A DNA stretch of 64,000 bases from Pseudomonadota bacterium (GCA_016702545.1 JADJDT010000008.1:248001-312000), one strand, 5' to 3'. Positions 30,258 through 39,273 are shown, counted from the stretch's first letter. The notes: a model not told the origin generated them from the sequence alone. A program made the numbers and translations.

Positions 30258-31010
30258 ATGACCTACGGTACCGTTCTGACGCTCACGCGATCCTTGATTC
30301 TGTCGCTGGGCGTTGTCCTGCTCTCCGCGGTCGGCCTGCGGTCGACGACGCTGCGGCTGCCCTTCGTGCCGATGCCGGAGCGGCTGCTGTCGCCGCTGCC
30401 GAGGTCGCTCGGGGACGGACCGCACGAGCCCTGGTACGCCATGCTGGCGCGAGGCCTTCAGGGCGGGCGCCGCGCGCGCCCTGGCGCCGTGGCACCGGTG
30501 GCCACCGCGGCGACGGCTGCGGGTCGGGCGCGCCCGGTGGGCGTGGCATGGGCGTCAGACCCGCTCGCGCCGTCGCTGCGCCCCTTGGACGAGGCCCCCG
30601 CACGGGCCGAGCAACGAGGCCCCGAGGCGGCGCTACCAGCGCCCGCGCTTCAGCCCGTGGTGTCCGCCGACGACCCGCTGCTGGTACTGGCGATGACGGG
30701 TGAGACGCAGCTGCCACCGGCCTGCGGCCCGGAGGGCTGCCTGCTTCGCCGACTGCGGCGGCCGCTCGATGGTGGCGTCGATGACCAGCTGCTCGGCGCG
30801 CGCTTCGCTCGTGCCGCCGCCAGCCGTATGGCAGGGACGATCTCGGGCGACGGCGGCTCCGTGCTCGGACCGCTCTCGGCCCTCTTCAGCGATCCCGAGG
30901 CCGCGGGCGGCGGGCCGGCCAGCGCCGCGGGGGGCCGTCTCCAAGCGCTGCGAGCCCAAACGGGGGGTCCCACCTGGAGCAGTCGCGCGCAGGCGATCCA
31001 CAGCCTCTGA
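30258..31010 (+). CDS. Unknown exported or membrane-anchored protein
   Basis: A 250-residue protein from the ATG at 30258 with GAGGGAA before it. The N-terminus (MTYGTVLTLTRSLILSLGVV) is a signal peptide or anchor; the rest is Ala/Pro/Arg-rich with a few aromatic residues and no domain I recognise. Two Cys (near residues 155 and 160) lie in PACGPEGCLLRRL. Possibly an envelope factor. It is followed by the tRNA-Ser promoter. Confidence 0.55.
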   Translation: MTYGTVLTLTRSLILSLGVVLLSAVGLRSTTLRLPFVPMPERLLSPLPRSLGDGPHEPWYAMLARGLQGGRRARPGAVAPVATAATAAGRARPVGVAWASDPLAPSLRPLDEAPARAEQRGPEAALPAPALQPVVSADDPLLVLAMTGETQLPPACGPEGCLLRRLRRPLDGGVDDQLLGARFARAAASRMAGTISGDGGSVLGPLSALFSDPEAAGGGPASAAGGRLQALRAQTGGPTWSSRAQAIHSL

Positions 31011-31109
31011 TCGCCAGGGGGGCGGCCCCGCAGCAGCGCTCGGAGGGCCGAGTGGTGGCCGCGTGGTCTCGCGATCGGCCGCAATCTGCATCGCGTTCCG
31101 TTCACGGCG

Positions 31110-31138
31110 TTGACGTGCGTAGGGGTAGCCACTATGCT
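31110..31138 (+). promoter_or_regulatory. Sigma-70-type promoter for the tRNA-Ser genes
   Basis: TTGACG at 31110, a 17-base spacer, TATGCT at 31133; the first tRNA starts 37 bases downstream. A near-consensus match where one is expected. Confidence 0.7.
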
Positions 31139-31175
31139 GCGCCGACTTCGCACGGCCGAGGGGCCGGGCGGCCCA

Positions 31176-31261
31176 GGAGAGATGGCCGAGAGGTCGAAGG
31201 CGCCTGACTCGAAATCAGGTGTACGGTTTCCGTACCGGGGGTTCGAATCCCTCTCTCTCCG
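31176..31261 (+). tRNA. tRNA-Ser (CGA)
   Basis: The seven-base acceptor GGAGAGA pairs with TCTCTCC at the end. Anticodon loop CTCGAAA gives CGA (reads UCG codons). It has the long variable arm of Ser tRNAs and a standard TTCGAAT T-loop. CCA is not encoded. About 86 bases. Confidence 0.95.
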
Positions 31262-31309
31262 CGAAGACTGATGCGGGCCGGGCGGTGCTTGACCGAACAG
31301 GACGTCGCT

Positions 31310-31397
31310 GGAGAGATGGCCGAGTGGTCGAAGGTGCACGACTGGAAATCGTGTGTACCGCAAGGTACCGAGGGTTCGAATCCCTCTCTCTCCGCCA
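31310..31397 (+). tRNA. tRNA-Ser (GGA)
   Basis: The same acceptor as its neighbour (GGAGAGA with TCTCTCC); the anticodon loop CTGGAAA gives GGA, reading UCC/UCU. Long variable arm with a pairing stem; CCA encoded at the end. About 88 bases. Confidence 0.95.
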
Positions 31398-31576
31398 GCA
31401 CCGGGTGCCGCACGGCCCGGGGCGTTCGTGGCGCGGAAGCCGGTCGACTGGAGGGCGCGGGCCGGTCGGCGCGTGATCGCCGAGGCGCCCCGCTCGGCGG
31501 GGGCCGGTGGCTCGGCGGGTGTTGGAGGTTCGTGTCCCGAGTGTTCGCGTCCTGAACTGACTCGCGAGTGTCTTGT

Positions 31577-31666
31577 GGCTCCGGGTGACGGAAGACCTGT
31601 GAACCCCGCCAGGCCCGGAAGGGAGCAACGGTAGTGGGTCGCCCGGGTACCCGGAGCCGCTTTTTT
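31577..31666 (+). ncRNA. ffs: Signal recognition particle RNA, small (4.5S) type
   Basis: The ends GGCTCCGGGT (31577) and ACCCGGAGCC (to 31658) pair. The inner hairpin has the universal core GCCAGGCCCGGAAGGGAGCA, the Ffh-binding loop. A T-run at 31661-31666 gives a terminator. The SRP RNA guides ribosomes to the membrane with Ffh. The order tRNA-Ser, ffs, dnaX, ebfC, recR is a known bacterial gene neighbourhood. Confidence 0.93.
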
Positions 31667-31749
31667 CTTCATGCGCGGCGCGGCGCCGCGCTTTCGCCAC
31701 CTCCGATCCGGTCACCTCTGCACAGTCCACCTCCGAGCAGCCTGCGCGG

Positions 31750-33699
31750 ATGGTGACGGACGACAAGTCGATAGCCATGGCAGAGGCACAGTCAGCTCAG
31801 GGATCCGCGGCGCCGTCGACCGGCGGCTATGTCGTGCTGGCGCGGCGCTACCGTCCGACGCGCTTCGAGCAGGTGGTCGGCCAGCAGCACGTTACGCGTA
31901 CGCTGCAGAACGCGATTCGCGTCGGGCGGGTCCATCATGCCTACCTCTTCACGGGGTCGCGCGGCGTCGGCAAGACCACGGTGGCGCGCATTCTCGCGCG
32001 CGCGCTGAATCAACCGGGCGGGCCGACCCCCGATCCGCCGGCCAGCGCCGATCCCGAACAGGAGGCGCGCTTCGCCGTCGACGTGATCGAGATCGACGGT
32101 GCGAGCCACACCGGCGTGGATGACGTGCGTGAGCTGCGGGAGGCGGTGCGCTACCTGCCGGCTCACTCGCGCTACAAGATCTACATCATCGACGAGGTCC
32201 ACATGCTCTCGACCAGCGCCTTCAACGCGCTGCTCAAGACGCTGGAAGAACCTCCACCCCACGTCGTCTTCGTCTTCGCCACCACCGAGCCGCACAAGAT
32301 CCCCGCGACGATTCTGTCGCGCTGCCAGCGCTTCGACTTCAAGCGGGTCCCGACGCCGCTGCTCGTCGAGCACCTGCAGCGCCTGCTGGTCGAGGAGCAG
32401 CTGAGCGCTGAGCCGGGCGCGTTGGCGCTGATTGCCCGTGCGGCAGAGGGTGGTGTGCGCGATGCGCTCAGCCTGCTCGACCAGGTGATCGCCTACGCGG
32501 CGGGGCGCGGCAGCATCGATGCGCCGCTGGTCGCGGAGGTGCTCGGCGTGGCCGACCGCCGCGTCTTGTTCTCGCTCTCGGCCGCGCTGCTGGCGCGCGA
32601 CGCCGCGGCGGCGTTAGCGGTGGTCGACCGCTTGTTCGCCGACGGACACGATCTGGCGCGGTTCGCGCAGGACCTCGTCGGCCACCTGCGAGACCTGGTG
32701 GTGGTGCGCACCTGCGTCGATCCCGGCACCTTGGTCGAGGCCACCGAGGCCGAGCTGGCCGAGCTGCGCGCCCAGAGCGCCGGTGCGGCGGCGCCCCAGC
32801 TGCAGCAGCTCTTCGAGCGCAGCGTGCGCGCGGCCGAGCAGATCGCGCGTTCGTCGTTCCCGCGGCTCCAGCTCGAGATGGCGCTGATCGAGCTGGCCGA
32901 GGCGGTGCCGATGCTGCCCCTTGGGGAGCTCGTCGAGCGCCTCGAGGCGATGGAGCGACGCTTGGGCACGCCGGGCGGACCCGGGGCTGCACCCGCTCCC
33001 GGCGGTGGTGGTCGCGGGTTGGGCGCGACGGTCGCGGCCCCGTCGACCACCGCCCCGAGCAAGCGCAGGGCCGCGGCCGAGCCCCCGCGCGAGCCGGCTC
33101 CGGCGGCGAGTGTGCCCGTGGCGACGGGCCGACCGCCCCCGCCCGTTCAGGCGCCGCCCGTTCAGGCGCCGCCAGCCGCAGTCGCCTCGGCCGCGCCGGC
33201 TGTGTCCCCCCAGCCGGCGGACGACTCGCCGGCGGTCGCCGACGCCGAGTCTGGCAGCGTGCCGGTCTCGGCGGCGATGTCGCCGCTCGAGCGGTGGCGC
33301 ACCCTCTTGCAGCAACTCGAGGGACCGGCGGTGGGCGTCTTCTCGTGTGGGCGCTTGCTCGGGTGGGAAGGGCGCCGCATCGAGCTCGGCTACCCCGCTG
33401 GCTCCTTCGAGCTGCAGCGGGCCGAGGATCGCGAGCGCTGCCGGGCGGTGGCGAGTCTGTGCTCGGCCAAGCTCGGCTATGAGATCGAGTTGCAGGTGCG
33501 CGCGCTGCGCCCCGACGACCAGGTCTCGCCGGAGCTCGCGCAGCAGTCGGTGCTCGAGCTGCAGGAGCACGAGCGGCGCGAACGGGCGCGACGCCTGACC
33601 GAGGAGGCGATCGAGCATCCCTCCACGCGCGCGCTCGTGGCCCGCTTCGGCGCGACCGTCAAGAGCGTGACCACCGGGCCTGAGGGGGTCGAGTCATGA
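31750..33699 (+). CDS. dnaX: DNA polymerase III subunits gamma/tau
   Basis: The 649-residue clamp-loader ATPase. Walker A GSRGVGKT (69-76), Walker B/DEVH (148-151), sensor 1 ATTE, and SRC arginine finger (190-192). The usual four-cysteine zinc knob between about residues 87 and 108 is missing: the stretch reads LNQPGGPTPDPPASADPEQE with no Cys. A Pro/Ala-rich linker (about 410-500) and a C-terminal tau-like domain follow. The start is the ATG at 31750; the ATG at 31777 is an alternative. It overlaps ebfC by ATGA. Confidence 0.95.
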   Translation: MVTDDKSIAMAEAQSAQGSAAPSTGGYVVLARRYRPTRFEQVVGQQHVTRTLQNAIRVGRVHHAYLFTGSRGVGKTTVARILARALNQPGGPTPDPPASADPEQEARFAVDVIEIDGASHTGVDDVRELREAVRYLPAHSRYKIYIIDEVHMLSTSAFNALLKTLEEPPPHVVFVFATTEPHKIPATILSRCQRFDFKRVPTPLLVEHLQRLLVEEQLSAEPGALALIARAAEGGVRDALSLLDQVIAYAAGRGSIDAPLVAEVLGVADRRVLFSLSAALLARDAAAALAVVDRLFADGHDLARFAQDLVGHLRDLVVVRTCVDPGTLVEATEAELAELRAQSAGAAAPQLQQLFERSVRAAEQIARSSFPRLQLEMALIELAEAVPMLPLGELVERLEAMERRLGTPGGPGAAPAPGGGGRGLGATVAAPSTTAPSKRRAAAEPPREPAPAASVPVATGRPPPPVQAPPVQAPPAAVASAAPAVSPQPADDSPAVADAESGSVPVSAAMSPLERWRTLLQQLEGPAVGVFSCGRLLGWEGRRIELGYPAGSFELQRAEDRERCRAVASLCSAKLGYEIELQVRALRPDDQVSPELAQQSVLELQEHERRERARRLTEEAIEHPSTRALVARFGATVKSVTTGPEGVES

Positions 33700-34028
33700 G
33701 CGAGGTCGAGCGCCCGAACTTCGGTGAGCTGGTCGAGGCGGCGCAGCGGATGCAGCAAGAGGTGCAGCGCGTGCAGCAGGAGCTGGCTGGGCAGACCGTC
33801 GAGGGCTCCGCCGGCGGGGGTCTCGTCGTCGTGCGCGCCAACGGTCGTAACCAGGTGCTCTCGGTGGCGATCGACCCGCAGGTGCTGGGCGTGGGCGAGC
33901 TGGCGATGCTGCAGGACCTGATCGTGGCCGCCACGAACCAGGCCCTGGCCCGAGCGGCCGAGCTGGCGCAGCAGGCCCTGACGCGGGTGGCGGGCGGATT
34001 GCCGCTGCGTCTGCCTGGCTTGCTGTGA
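33696..34028 (+). CDS. ebfC: YbaB/EbfC family nucleoid-associated protein
   Basis: A 110-residue dimeric DNA-binding protein, between dnaX and recR as in most bacteria. The protein begins FGELVEAAQRMQQEVQRVQQEL, a coiled helix, then a beta strand region and LQDLIVAATNQALARA, typical of the family. The start ATG overlaps the dnaX stop. Confidence 0.95.
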   Translation: MSEVERPNFGELVEAAQRMQQEVQRVQQELAGQTVEGSAGGGLVVVRANGRNQVLSVAIDPQVLGVGELAMLQDLIVAATNQALARAAELAQQALTRVAGGLPLRLPGLL

Positions 34029-34037
34029 GGCCCGATC

Positions 34038-34649
34038 GTGGTGGCCGATCCGCTCAGCCGGCTGGTGCAGGAGCTGGCCAAGCTGCCCGGTATCGGTGAG
34101 CGCACCGCGGCCCGCTTGGCCTTTCACATCCTGCGGGCCCCCGAGTCCTACGCCCGACAGCTGGCCGAGGCGATCCTCGACCTCAAGGCGCGGCTGCGCG
34201 AGTGCGAGATCTGCTGCATGCTGACCGAGGCCGAGCGCTGCCGCGTCTGCTGCGAGGCGCGGCGCGACGCGGCGCTGGTGATGGTCGTGGCGACACCGCA
34301 GGACCTGCTCGCGATCGAGCGTGCGGCCAGCTATCAGGGCACCTATCACGTGCTGCACGGGCTGCTGTCCCCGCTCGACGGCGTGGGCCCCGACGCCCTG
34401 CGCATCAAGGCGCTGCTGGCGCGCTGCGGCTCCGGGGCCGCAGGCGCGCCGGCGCTGCGCGAGGTCATTCTCGCTACCCGGCCCAGCGTCGAGGGCGACG
34501 CGACGGCGCTGTACCTGGCACGGCTGCTCGGACCGCTGGGGGTCCGGACCACGCGGATCGCGTCGGGCGTGCCGATCGGTGGCGAGATCGAGCTGGCCGA
34601 CGGCGTCACCCTGCACCGCGCGATCGAGGATCGGCGCGAGCTGCGCTAG
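34038..34649 (+). CDS. recR: Recombination protein RecR
   Basis: A 203-residue RecR from a GTG start. It has the N-terminal HhH motif (LAKLPGIGERTAARLAFHIL), the zinc finger CEICCMLTEAERCRVC, and a Toprim domain (MVVATPQDLLAIERA onwards). It loads RecA with RecFO in gap repair. Nine bases after ebfC; same operon as dnaX. Confidence 0.96.
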   Translation: MVADPLSRLVQELAKLPGIGERTAARLAFHILRAPESYARQLAEAILDLKARLRECEICCMLTEAERCRVCCEARRDAALVMVVATPQDLLAIERAASYQGTYHVLHGLLSPLDGVGPDALRIKALLARCGSGAAGAPALREVILATRPSVEGDATALYLARLLGPLGVRTTRIASGVPIGGEIELADGVTLHRAIEDRRELR

Positions 34650-34785
34650 GCCCAAGACACGCGCGTCCCGCGGCCGCGAGGCGGAAAGGCGAGAGTGGAA
34701 GGCGAGAGCGGAAGGTGGCCTCGACGGGTGCGGCCCTGCTAGAGTTCGCCCGCCGAACGGCTTATCCGTCGCAGGGAGGTGGGGA

Positions 34786-35049
34786 ATGCGTGCGCTGCTA
34801 CTCGCCATGGGACTGCTGCTCAGCTCGGGAGGGCTGTGGGGCTGCATCGTGCGGCCGCCCGGTTACCGGACGACCCACTACCAGTACCGCCACGAGCCTC
34901 GCCGCTGTACGACCGGCTGCGCCGACGAGGGTCTGCGGCGGGTCTGCCAGCGGCGCTGTCACATCTGGCGTAACGGCGTCTGCATCAGCTATCGCGAGTC
35001 GTGCCGTGACGAACGCTATTGCCGCCGACAGGTCACCCGCTGCCGCTAG
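34786..35049 (+). CDS. Small Cys-rich lipoprotein
   Basis: 87 residues from the ATG at 34786 with GGGAGG seven bases before it. A short signal ends in LLSSGGLWGC (lipobox); the mature part has nine or so Cys and many Arg/Tyr (CTTGCADEGLRRVC, CISYRESC). Such small Cys-rich surface proteins are common in myxobacteria, with no known role. It is not visible as an independent long ORF but start, lipobox and RBS agree. Confidence 0.75.
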   Translation: MRALLLAMGLLLSSGGLWGCIVRPPGYRTTHYQYRHEPRRCTTGCADEGLRRVCQRRCHIWRNGVCISYRESCRDERYCRRQVTRCR

Positions 35050-35077
35050 GAGCCAGGCGAGCATGCTGGGGTGATGG

Positions 35078-35123
35078 CGCGGGGATTCACTCCCCGCGAC
35101 GAGGGGGCTTTGCGAAAGCCCCC
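35078..35123 (+). terminator. Two hairpins between the Cys-rich lipoprotein and thioesterase genes
   Basis: CGCGGGGA (35078-35085) pairs with TCCCCGCG (35091-35098); GGGGGCTTT (35103-35111) pairs with AAAGCCCCC (35115-35123). The second is a 9-bp stem with a three-base loop. No T-run follows, but the pair likely ends transcription from the lipoprotein gene. Confidence 0.65.
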
Positions 35124-35144
35124 TGAGTCAGAAAGTCGGATGCG

Positions 35145-35639
35145 ATGACGCAAGGGCCAGCTCCCCGGTCGCCGCGCGCCTCGCGCGTCGAGATGACGCA
35201 GCTCGTGCTGCCGAGCGATGCCAATGCGCTGGGCACGGCCTTCGGTGGGCGGATCATGCAGTGGATCGATGTGGCGGCGGCCGTCGCGTCGCGTCGGCAC
35301 GCCGGCGGTGTGGCCGTGACGGCCTCGATCGACAGCGTGCACTTCGATCAGCCCGTGCACCTTGGCGACATCGTCGTGCTGCGGGCGTCGGTCAACCGGG
35401 CCTGGCGCAGCTCGATGGAGGTCGGCGTGCGCGTCGAGTCCGAGTCCGATGGTGGCCAGCGGCGGCACGCCGTGCGCGCCTATCTGACCTTCGTGGCCAT
35501 CGACGCGCAGGGCCGCCCGCGCGCCGTGCCGACCTTGGTCCCCGAGACGGAGGCCGAGCAGCGCCGCTTTGCCGAGGCCGAGCTCCGGCGCGTGGCCCGG
35601 CTCTCCGCGCGCCGTCCACGCGGTCCCGTCGCGGGGTAA
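35145..35639 (+). CDS. Acyl-CoA thioesterase, hotdog fold
   Basis: A 164-residue protein. LPSDANALGTAFGGRIMQWIDVAAA is the hotdog YciA/ACOT-family N-terminal motif with the catalytic Asp in IDVAAAVAS; VHLGDIVVLRASVNRAWRSSM is typical. It hydrolyses acyl-CoA to acid and CoA in the cytoplasm. The following gene begins eight bases later. Confidence 0.9.
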   Translation: MTQGPAPRSPRASRVEMTQLVLPSDANALGTAFGGRIMQWIDVAAAVASRRHAGGVAVTASIDSVHFDQPVHLGDIVVLRASVNRAWRSSMEVGVRVESESDGGQRRHAVRAYLTFVAIDAQGRPRAVPTLVPETEAEQRRFAEAELRRVARLSARRPRGPVAG

Positions 35640-35646
35640 CGGGCCT

Positions 35647-37896
35647 GTGACCCACGTCATCTCGCGCTCAGCTCCGCCTCGTCCACTGCGCCGCCGGCCG
35701 GCCGGTCTCGCGCTCGCGGCACTGCTGGGGCTGCTGACCTCGGCGAGTGCGCGTGGGGCGGCGCCGCCACCCGCCCAGGACCCGACCGCCGCGGACGACT
35801 GCTCCGAGTCGGCCGAGCGGTGGTCAGCGGCGCAGGCGCTGGCCTGGCTCCGAGGGCAGGTGCGCGAGATGCGCGCCAACGCGCTGCAGCAGCTCACCTG
35901 GAATGGTCAGCCGGTGCTGGTGACGCTGCACCACGAGCGTCTGGCGCTGATGGAGGCGCTGCTCGCGGCGCCCCACCAGGTCACGGCGCCGGATCCGAGC
36001 TGGGTCGCCGCGCGCGTGTTGGCGCCCTTCATCGAGCTGGTGGCCGCGCAGCCGCTCACCGCGCTCGATGAGGCCCGGGTCGAGGTGCTCGTGACCGACG
36101 AGGGTGGGCACCGCTACCGCGTGCCCTATCACACGCGTCGCGCGGGCGATGGGCGCGTCACCTATCGGTTACCGTTGGTCGGTCCCTTGCTCGTGCCCGA
36201 GGCGGGGCCGCTGCAGCCCGCCTCGCTCTTCCGTGTGACCTTGCAGCTCAGGCCCTCGCGCGGCGACGGCGGTGAGGCCTCGGCTCTGCGCGAGCCCTTG
36301 CGTGCACAGTGGGCCCTGGCGCCGCGCGCGCTCGGGGCCCTCGACCAGGCGGGGCCGCTCGCGGTCTCGGTGCGGCTGCGGCGGCTGCGGCTGGTGCGGC
36401 TGCGCTTGCTGCACAACGATCGGGCGGCGGCGCGCGCCCTCCTCGCCGGGTCGTTGGCTTGCGATCGGACGCCTGAGGTCGTGGCGCTGCGCGGCCTCGC
36501 CGCCGCCAAGCTGCCGCGGTTGTCGCGCGAGGCGATTGGACCGGCACAGCTCGAGCTCGGCGCCTCGGCGCTGCGCGGGCGCCTCGGACGCGCCTGGGCG
36601 CTGCGGCTGCTCGTGGCGCGCGAGCTCCTGCCGGCGGTGCAGGGCGGTCTGTTGCCCGCCGCGCGCTACCTGTCGCTCCAGCGCGCCTTGCGCGAGGCGG
36701 CGAGCGCGCTGGAGGCGGCGGCGCCGGCGCCCGGGTCCGCGTCGAGCCCGCGTCTCGCGGAAGCGGTCGCGGCCGCGCTCCAGCGCTTCGATACGCTGCT
36801 GGCCGAGGCCCTGGTCGAGGCCCTGGCCGCAGCCTGGCCGCAGCCCACCGCCGGCCTCGCGCCGACCCTGGTCGAGCTGCTCCCGCGCGCCTCGCTCGCA
36901 CCGGCCCTCGAGGCTGCGGCGCGCGTCGAGGCCGAGCGGCGCGTGGCGTGGGCGCAGCTCGGCTTGCGCCCCTGGCGCCAGGTGGCGGGGGTCGCCGCCG
37001 AGGGCGCTGCCGACCCCGTTACCGAGCAGCAGGTCACCGAGCAGCGGCTGCTGCTGCGCGGCCCCGCGGCGCAGGGGCCGGCGACCGGCGAGCGCTTCAC
37101 CGCGCTCGCACGCCCCCGCTTCGGCGCGGGGTGGGAGCACGCGGGCCTGCCCGCGCGGCCGACCAGCGTGAGCTACGTCGACGAGGCCGTGCGCTACTGG
37201 CGTCGTCAGGCGCGGGCGGCCACCACCCTCGCAGCCTTGCGGGCGGTCGCGCGCCGCTTGTTGGCGCAGGCCCCCAGCGCGGATCCCTCCCTCGCCCAGC
37301 GGGTGCGCCAGGCCCTGGGGTCGAGCGAAGCGCGCGGGGCCGCGCCGGCGCCGCCGCAGGATCCCGCCGCCGCGCCGGCGACGACGCGGCGGCGTGGGGT
37401 GGCCGCGCTGCGGCGCGCGCTGGAGGCGCGGGCAGCCGCTGCCACCCGTCGCGCTGCGGCGCTGGAGCTCGCGGCCAGCGCGCGCCCCGGCGATCGGCTG
37501 CAGGCGCTGCTGGAGCGCCTCGCGAGCGACGGTGACCCCGTCGTGCGGGACGCCGCGGTGCTAGGCCAGGCCCGACGCGGCGAGGCCGCGGCCCTGTTGG
37601 CGCTGGGGCCCTTGGCCCGCGGTGGAGCGTGCGAGGTGCAGGCCCCCGCGCTCGCGACCCTCAGCCGCAGACTTGACGCCGGCTCCCGGCGCCAGCTACT
37701 CCTCGCTGTGCTGCAGGGCGACTGCGAGCCTGCAACGCGCCAGGCGTGGCAAGCAGTGTTATGGTGGCACGCTGACGACTTGGAGCTGCTGCGGGCGGGC
37801 TTGTCGCAGCGCGCGGTCCGGGCGCGCATCGAGGCCGCGCTGAGCGTCGTGCACGCGGAGCTCGGCGCCCGACCGAAGCCGCCTGCACCAGAATGA
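35647..37896 (+). CDS. Exported protein with HEAT-like C-terminal region
   Basis: 749 residues from a GTG at 35647 (THVISRSAPPRPLRRRPAG), eight bases after the thioesterase stop. A signal peptide (LALAALLGLLTSASARGAAP) leads to a predominantly helical protein. The C-terminal 200 residues have repeated helix pairs (ALLERLASDGDPVVRDAAVL) like HEAT repeats. Large Ala/Arg content; no enzymatic motif. I do not recognise a function. The C-terminal copy may act as a protein-interaction surface in the periplasm. Confidence 0.7.
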   Translation: MTHVISRSAPPRPLRRRPAGLALAALLGLLTSASARGAAPPPAQDPTAADDCSESAERWSAAQALAWLRGQVREMRANALQQLTWNGQPVLVTLHHERLALMEALLAAPHQVTAPDPSWVAARVLAPFIELVAAQPLTALDEARVEVLVTDEGGHRYRVPYHTRRAGDGRVTYRLPLVGPLLVPEAGPLQPASLFRVTLQLRPSRGDGGEASALREPLRAQWALAPRALGALDQAGPLAVSVRLRRLRLVRLRLLHNDRAAARALLAGSLACDRTPEVVALRGLAAAKLPRLSREAIGPAQLELGASALRGRLGRAWALRLLVARELLPAVQGGLLPAARYLSLQRALREAASALEAAAPAPGSASSPRLAEAVAAALQRFDTLLAEALVEALAAAWPQPTAGLAPTLVELLPRASLAPALEAAARVEAERRVAWAQLGLRPWRQVAGVAAEGAADPVTEQQVTEQRLLLRGPAAQGPATGERFTALARPRFGAGWEHAGLPARPTSVSYVDEAVRYWRRQARAATTLAALRAVARRLLAQAPSADPSLAQRVRQALGSSEARGAAPAPPQDPAAAPATTRRRGVAALRRALEARAAAATRRAAALELAASARPGDRLQALLERLASDGDPVVRDAAVLGQARRGEAAALLALGPLARGGACEVQAPALATLSRRLDAGSRRQLLLAVLQGDCEPATRQAWQAVLWWHADDLELLRAGLSQRAVRARIEAALSVVHAELGARPKPPAPE

Positions 37897-37977
37897 GCTT
37901 GAACTGAGCAAATTGGTTTGTTATCAACGTTTTGAGCCTCGTCTTTGGGGCGTCGTTTTGCGCAAGGAGCGCTCGGT

Positions 37978-38457
37978 ATGAACCCTGACTTGGTCATGTA
38001 CGAAGAGGAGTTCCAGCAGATCCAGGCGGTCTGCACCCGACTCCACCGCGATGCCAGCGCCAAGGCCGTGCTGCTGATCGACAAGAACGGTCAGCTGATC
38101 GCCGACGCGGGCGACGTGGCCAACCTCGATACGGTTTCGCTATCCTCCTTGACCGCGGGCAACGTGGCGGCCACCGGCGGCATCGCCAAGCTGCTCAAGG
38201 AGAAAGAGTTTACCGGTCAGTATCACGAGGGCGAAGAGACCAGCGTGCACATGACGTTGGTCGCCCAGCGGGTGATCCTCGTGATCTTGTTCGACGAGCG
38301 CACTTCGCTTGGTCTCGTGCGTTTGCGGGTCCGCAAGGCGGGCGAGGAGATTGCGAAGATCTTCGAGGCGATGTTGGCCAAGGTCGCGGAGCCCTCGGCT
38401 CCTTCGATCTTCTCGGAGATCACGGACGAGGACATCGACAACCTGTTCAAGGACTAG
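37978..38457 (+). CDS. mglB: Roadblock/LC7 protein MglB, GTPase-activating partner of MglA
   Basis: 159 residues, the length of Myxococcus MglB, from the ATG at 37978 with AAGGAG nine bases before. Roadblock fold: LVMYEEEFQQIQAVCTRLH, AVLLIDKNGQLIADAGD and IFSEITDEDIDNLFKD tail. MglB controls the polarity switch by acting on MglA. The stop TAG is part of the CTAG end of the repeat that follows. Confidence 0.95.
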   Translation: MNPDLVMYEEEFQQIQAVCTRLHRDASAKAVLLIDKNGQLIADAGDVANLDTVSLSSLTAGNVAATGGIAKLLKEKEFTGQYHEGEETSVHMTLVAQRVILVILFDERTSLGLVRLRVRKAGEEIAKIFEAMLAKVAEPSAPSIFSEITDEDIDNLFKD

Positions 38458-38601
38458 GAGCCCTTCGGAGAATGTCGCGAGCCGGCCGAGCGCGAGGCGC
38501 GGCGAGCACCGGAGCGGAACGTACGGGCCGGTACGTGAGTACCGGAGCAGAGCCGCAACGACGCGATCGGTCGGCGCAGCAATTCTCCGACGGGCTCCTA
38601 G
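38454..38601. repeat. 148-bp element with 20-bp terminal inverted repeats
   Basis: Left end CTAGGAGCCCTTCGGAGAAT (38454-38473) is the reverse complement, bar one base, of the right end at 38582-38601. It ends in CTAG on both sides, separating mglB from mglA. It is non-coding and resembles a miniature inverted-repeat element. The right end is shared with the 28734 element. Confidence 0.75.
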
Positions 38602-38643
38602 CGCTTCATCGAACGGCCCAGGGGCTGGCCGCAGTGGGATGGC

Positions 38644-39231
38644 ATGTCGTTCATCAACTACTCCGCACGCGAGATCAACTGCAAGATCGTGTACTACGGG
38701 CCCGGTCTGTGCGGGAAGACGACCAACCTGCAGTACATCTACGCCCGCACGGCGCCAGCGGCGAAGGGCAAGATGATCTCGCTCGCCACCGAGACCGAGC
38801 GCACGCTCTTCTTCGACTTCTTGCCGCTCTCGTTGGGTGAGATTCGCGGCTTCAAGACGCGCTTTCACCTCTACACGGTGCCGGGTCAGGTGTTCTATGA
38901 CGCCAGCCGCCGGCTGATCCTGAAGGGGGTCGATGGCATCGTCTTCGTCGCCGACTCGCAGATCGAGCGCACCGAGGCCAACATCGAGAGCTTCGAGAAT
39001 CTCGAGCTGAACCTGATCGAGCAGGGCTACGAGCTCGAGAAGATCCCCTACGTCGTCCAGTACAACAAGCGCGACCTGCCCAACATCGCCCCGCTCGACG
39101 AGCTCCGCGGCCTCTGCAACCCGAAGGGCGTGCCCGACTTCGAGGCCGTGGCCACCACCGGCTTCGGGGTCTTCGACACGCTGAAGCTCGTGGCGAAGCA
39201 GGTCCTGACCGAGCTGCGGCGCGGCAAGTAG
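38644..39231 (+). CDS. mglA: Ras-like small GTPase MglA
   Basis: The polarity/motility switch GTPase of 195 residues, the length of Myxococcus MglA. G1 GPGLCGKT (19-26), G3-like TVPGQ with T78 and Q82 in place of DxxG, and NKRD (141-144) match the bacterial MglA family. The start is the ATG at 38644, 186 bases after mglB because of the inserted repeat. MglA-GTP marks the leading pole and activates pili and gliding motors; pilT at 5 kb is on the same theme. Confidence 0.97.
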   Translation: MSFINYSAREINCKIVYYGPGLCGKTTNLQYIYARTAPAAKGKMISLATETERTLFFDFLPLSLGEIRGFKTRFHLYTVPGQVFYDASRRLILKGVDGIVFVADSQIERTEANIESFENLELNLIEQGYELEKIPYVVQYNKRDLPNIAPLDELRGLCNPKGVPDFEAVATTGFGVFDTLKLVAKQVLTELRRGK

Positions 39232-39273
39232 CGGCGCGACGAGCCGGACAGCCTCCTGATCCTTGGCGCTAGG

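Noticed and set aside
31176..31397. tRNA-Ser pair as an integration (att) site
   Set aside because: No integrase or flanking direct repeats of a tRNA 3' end were seen.
37899..37926. Promoter-like TTGAAC and TTATCA before mglB
   Set aside because: The -10 match is too poor to list.
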